Assembly (NCBI GenBank): GCA_002898675.1
Contig: BEHW01000088.1
Coordinates: 1-8,588, forward strand
Length of the DNA stretch: 8,588 nt
Direction: 5' to 3'
Source: a bacterium HR20
Lineage (GTDB): Bacteria; Bacteroidota; Ignavibacteria; Kapaibacteriales; NICIL-2
Part shown: positions 6,791 to 8,588 of the stretch, piece by piece
Numbering within the stretch: the first letter of the stretch is position 1
Layout: each line of letters starts with the position of its first letter
Notes under the pieces: generated by a model
What the model was told of the DNA's origin: nothing
Databases searched by the model: none
Seen by the model: the letters and a program-made list of their open reading frames with translations, nothing else
Program-made: the position numbers and the translations under genes

Positions 6791-8588
6791 ATGCGTGTCG
6801 TGGTGTACCCACTTGTTGTGCTTGTATTCGCCATCTCCATTGCAGCGCAGCCGCCGAGTTTTAACGTTCTGGTTACGGTCCGTAACCCTGCACCGAGCCA
6901 GCTCGACGAGTGGCGACGGGATCCTACAGTAGTTCGCGTCACGCTCATCAACCTTAGCGGAAGCCCGCAGGAAGTCGTACTGGGGATTGTGCTGACGAAT
7001 ACGACGACCGGGCAGACAGCCCGAACGAACAACAGTCACCCTTGTATGCCGGTGATTAGGATAGGAGCAGGAGAAACACGAATCCTCAACGGACCCGACC
7101 TCATTTGCGAGAATGCCCTTGAGATTGACGCTGCCATTCGCACGAGCATTCTTACAGCCGGTGCGATTCCGGAAGGGGACTACGAGTTTTGCGTGACGGT
7201 TCTCCGTGCCGACGACCGCCGGACTGAGCTTGCAACCACCGGTCTCCGCTGCGCTACCTCACGGGTTGTATGGCCTGAGCCGCCAGTACTGATTCGCCCA
7301 TTGAGTCGAGATTCAGCACAACGCTGCGACCAAGCGATTCTGCTGCAATGGCAACCATTAGTCCCTGCTCCTCCTGAAGGCATCGAATACCGCGTCCGTG
7401 CGGTTGGAATGTTCGAAGGGCAGCTTCCTCGCCAAGCGCTCGAAAGTGCGACTCGTTCAGAAACCGTTGTGGATGAGCGCACGCGGGCAACGAGCTACAC
7501 AATTGCACCGAATAATCCTGTGCTTTTGGATCTTGTCCAACGGCGTTCGCCGCGATGTACCGGGATCGCCTGGCAAGTTGAGGCGCTCGATAGTCGTGGC
7601 AATCCAATTGCAACGCGTGGGGGAACTCGTGGTAAGAGCGATATCGGGACGTTTTCCATCGAATGTCCGGGCAGCACGATCGCTGCCTCCTGCAGTGCAC
7701 CGATGACACTTCGAGCGTACTACCCCCGCTCGGGTGATACCATCCCGTGGCTCCCTCCTCATCTCATCGTGCAGTGGGGACCGTACTGTGCCGACGTAAT
7801 CCGCGCGGAGTACACGGTTGAGGTTTCATCGAGCGATGCCGAACTCGGCACCAATCGCCGCACACTGGAATGGCCGCGTGGTCCGATCGAAGGGCAAGGG
7901 CTCACAGGCTACAGCAACGCTGAGGACCGTGCACGGCTCCTGATTACCAATCAATGGAGTGGGACAGGATCTCGGGTGGAATGGAACGATCGCTTCCGCC
8001 GGGGGACAACGTACCGCTGGAGGGTGGATGCCACATTGACCCGCCGCGAGGGACGCGATGAGCGACGCTATTCAGTGACCACTGGACAGAACACGTTCAC
8101 TCTCGGACTCCGTATGCCGAGCGATCCGTCCCCTGGACATAATGCCAATCTTCCCACCGGCGATGGGCTGACACTTTCGTGGACAATTCCTGCACCGGAG
8201 CAGCTCGTGTACGAGCCTCCCGATCTTCTCACCCTGCGTGGCGGTGGCACCAGCGGCATGATGTTCGGGGCGGCAGCGGAATTTATCCGTGTGACACTCG
8301 CCCGGGATTCAGCATTTTCCAATCGCGTTGCATCTCGCAGCGTGTTCATCCCTTCGACGGGGAATTTCGTCACCAACGACGCCGGTGCCAGGGAGCTCTT
8401 CGGTCGCAAGAACTGGTCGGGGCTGAATCTCGCTCCTGGCACGTACTACTGGCGTGTTGAATATGCTGACCCCGCCGATACCAGCCACCCCTACCGCCGT
8501 GGACCGACCTGGCGCTTTACGATTGGCGGAGCCAGTCCTGCGGAATGCTTCACACTTGCGCCCTCCGCACCCGAGCCTCGCTCGACAG
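6791..8588 (+). CDS. Large secreted protein with fibronectin-III-like repeats (3' end outside window)
   Basis: The frame is open from ATG 6791 to the window end, 599 codons without a stop. A signal peptide (VVVYPLVVLVFAISIAAQ, cleavage near 19-20) is followed by a beta-rich N-terminal domain, about 21-165. Three or more FN3-like modules follow. Each has an early Trp in an L/V-x-W strand and a late [YA]-x-W-[RQ]-V strand: W187 (LLQWQPL) with W261 (IAWQVEAL), W329 (IVQWGPY) with W410 (YRWRVDA), and W464 (LSWTIP) with W554 (YYWRVEY). A further module may begin near C586. Module 1 carries EGQLPRQAL (209-217), a phrase I associate with repeat proteins of Bacteroidota. At least ten cysteines (85, 106, 134, 154, 179, 256, 292, 301, 333, 586) suggest disulfides in an exported protein. 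Anchoring cannot be judged because the C-terminus is missing. It probably partners with the upstream barrel on the cell surface; this is inference. Confidence 0.85.
   Translation, partial: MRVVVYPLVVLVFAISIAAQPPSFNVLVTVRNPAPSQLDEWRRDPTVVRVTLINLSGSPQEVVLGIVLTNTTTGQTARTNNSHPCMPVIRIGAGETRILNGPDLICENALEIDAAIRTSILTAGAIPEGDYEFCVTVLRADDRRTELATTGLRCATSRVVWPEPPVLIRPLSRDSAQRCDQAILLQWQPLVPAPPEGIEYRVRAVGMFEGQLPRQALESATRSETVVDERTRATSYTIAPNNPVLLDLVQRRSPRCTGIAWQVEALDSRGNPIATRGGTRGKSDIGTFSIECPGSTIAASCSAPMTLRAYYPRSGDTIPWLPPHLIVQWGPYCADVIRAEYTVEVSSSDAELGTNRRTLEWPRGPIEGQGLTGYSNAEDRARLLITNQWSGTGSRVEWNDRFRRGTTYRWRVDATLTRREGRDERRYSVTTGQNTFTLGLRMPSDPSPGHNANLPTGDGLTLSWTIPAPEQLVYEPPDLLTLRGGGTSGMMFGAAAEFIRVTLARDSAFSNRVASRSVFIPSTGNFVTNDAGARELFGRKNWSGLNLAPGTYYWRVEYADPADTSHPYRRGPTWRFTIGGASPAECFTLAPSAPEPRST

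Noticed and set aside
8068..8442. Minus-strand 124-codon frame near the window end
   Set aside because: It is antisense to FN3-like module 3, which has consistent Trp spacing; no motif supports the minus-strand product.

Overview
The window suggests a fairly GC-rich member of the Bacteroidota/Chlorobiota (FCB) branch, possibly an Ignavibacteria/Kapabacteria-like lineage. The reasons are an apparent type IX secretion (T9SS)-style C-terminal sorting domain, an IgGFc-binding-type surface protein, several exported beta-barrel proteins, and mostly absent Shine-Dalgarno sequences. In addition, the only three sequences matching the Bacteroidota -7 element TAnnTTTG that I found by eye on either strand each lie just upstream of a transcription-unit head. 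The lineage is inference; there is no rRNA gene here.

Layout. 1-187 (+) is the C-terminal end of an unrecognised basic protein. 227-1729 (+) is purF, complete, encoding amidophosphoribosyltransferase of the propeptide-bearing, [4Fe-4S] (B. subtilis-like) type. It converges on a minus-strand pair. The promoter-proximal gene of that pair (4164-4907) encodes a small secreted protein with a cohesin-like N-terminal half and a T9SS-like C-terminal domain. The distal gene (1762-4182) overlaps it by 19 nt and encodes an IgGFc-binding-like domain joined to an Ig-like linker and a C-terminal beta-barrel. A 164-bp divergent promoter region (4908-5071) separates this pair from a plus-strand pair. The first gene of that pair is an outer-membrane beta-barrel (5072-6697). 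The second is a large cysteine-containing secreted protein with at least three fibronectin-III-like modules (6791 to beyond the window end, 599 codons visible).

How they may work together. Apart from purF and the 5' fragment, every gene encodes an exported, beta-rich envelope or surface protein. The two divergent operons share a control region and each contains one barrel-type protein and one secreted modular protein. A cell-surface adhesion, matrix or secretion assembly is a reasonable but untested inference. The barrel plus FN3-like pair is the best candidate here for an undescribed system. No RNA genes, CRISPR arrays, insertion sequences or phage genes were seen, and no gene-free stretch exceeds 300 bases.
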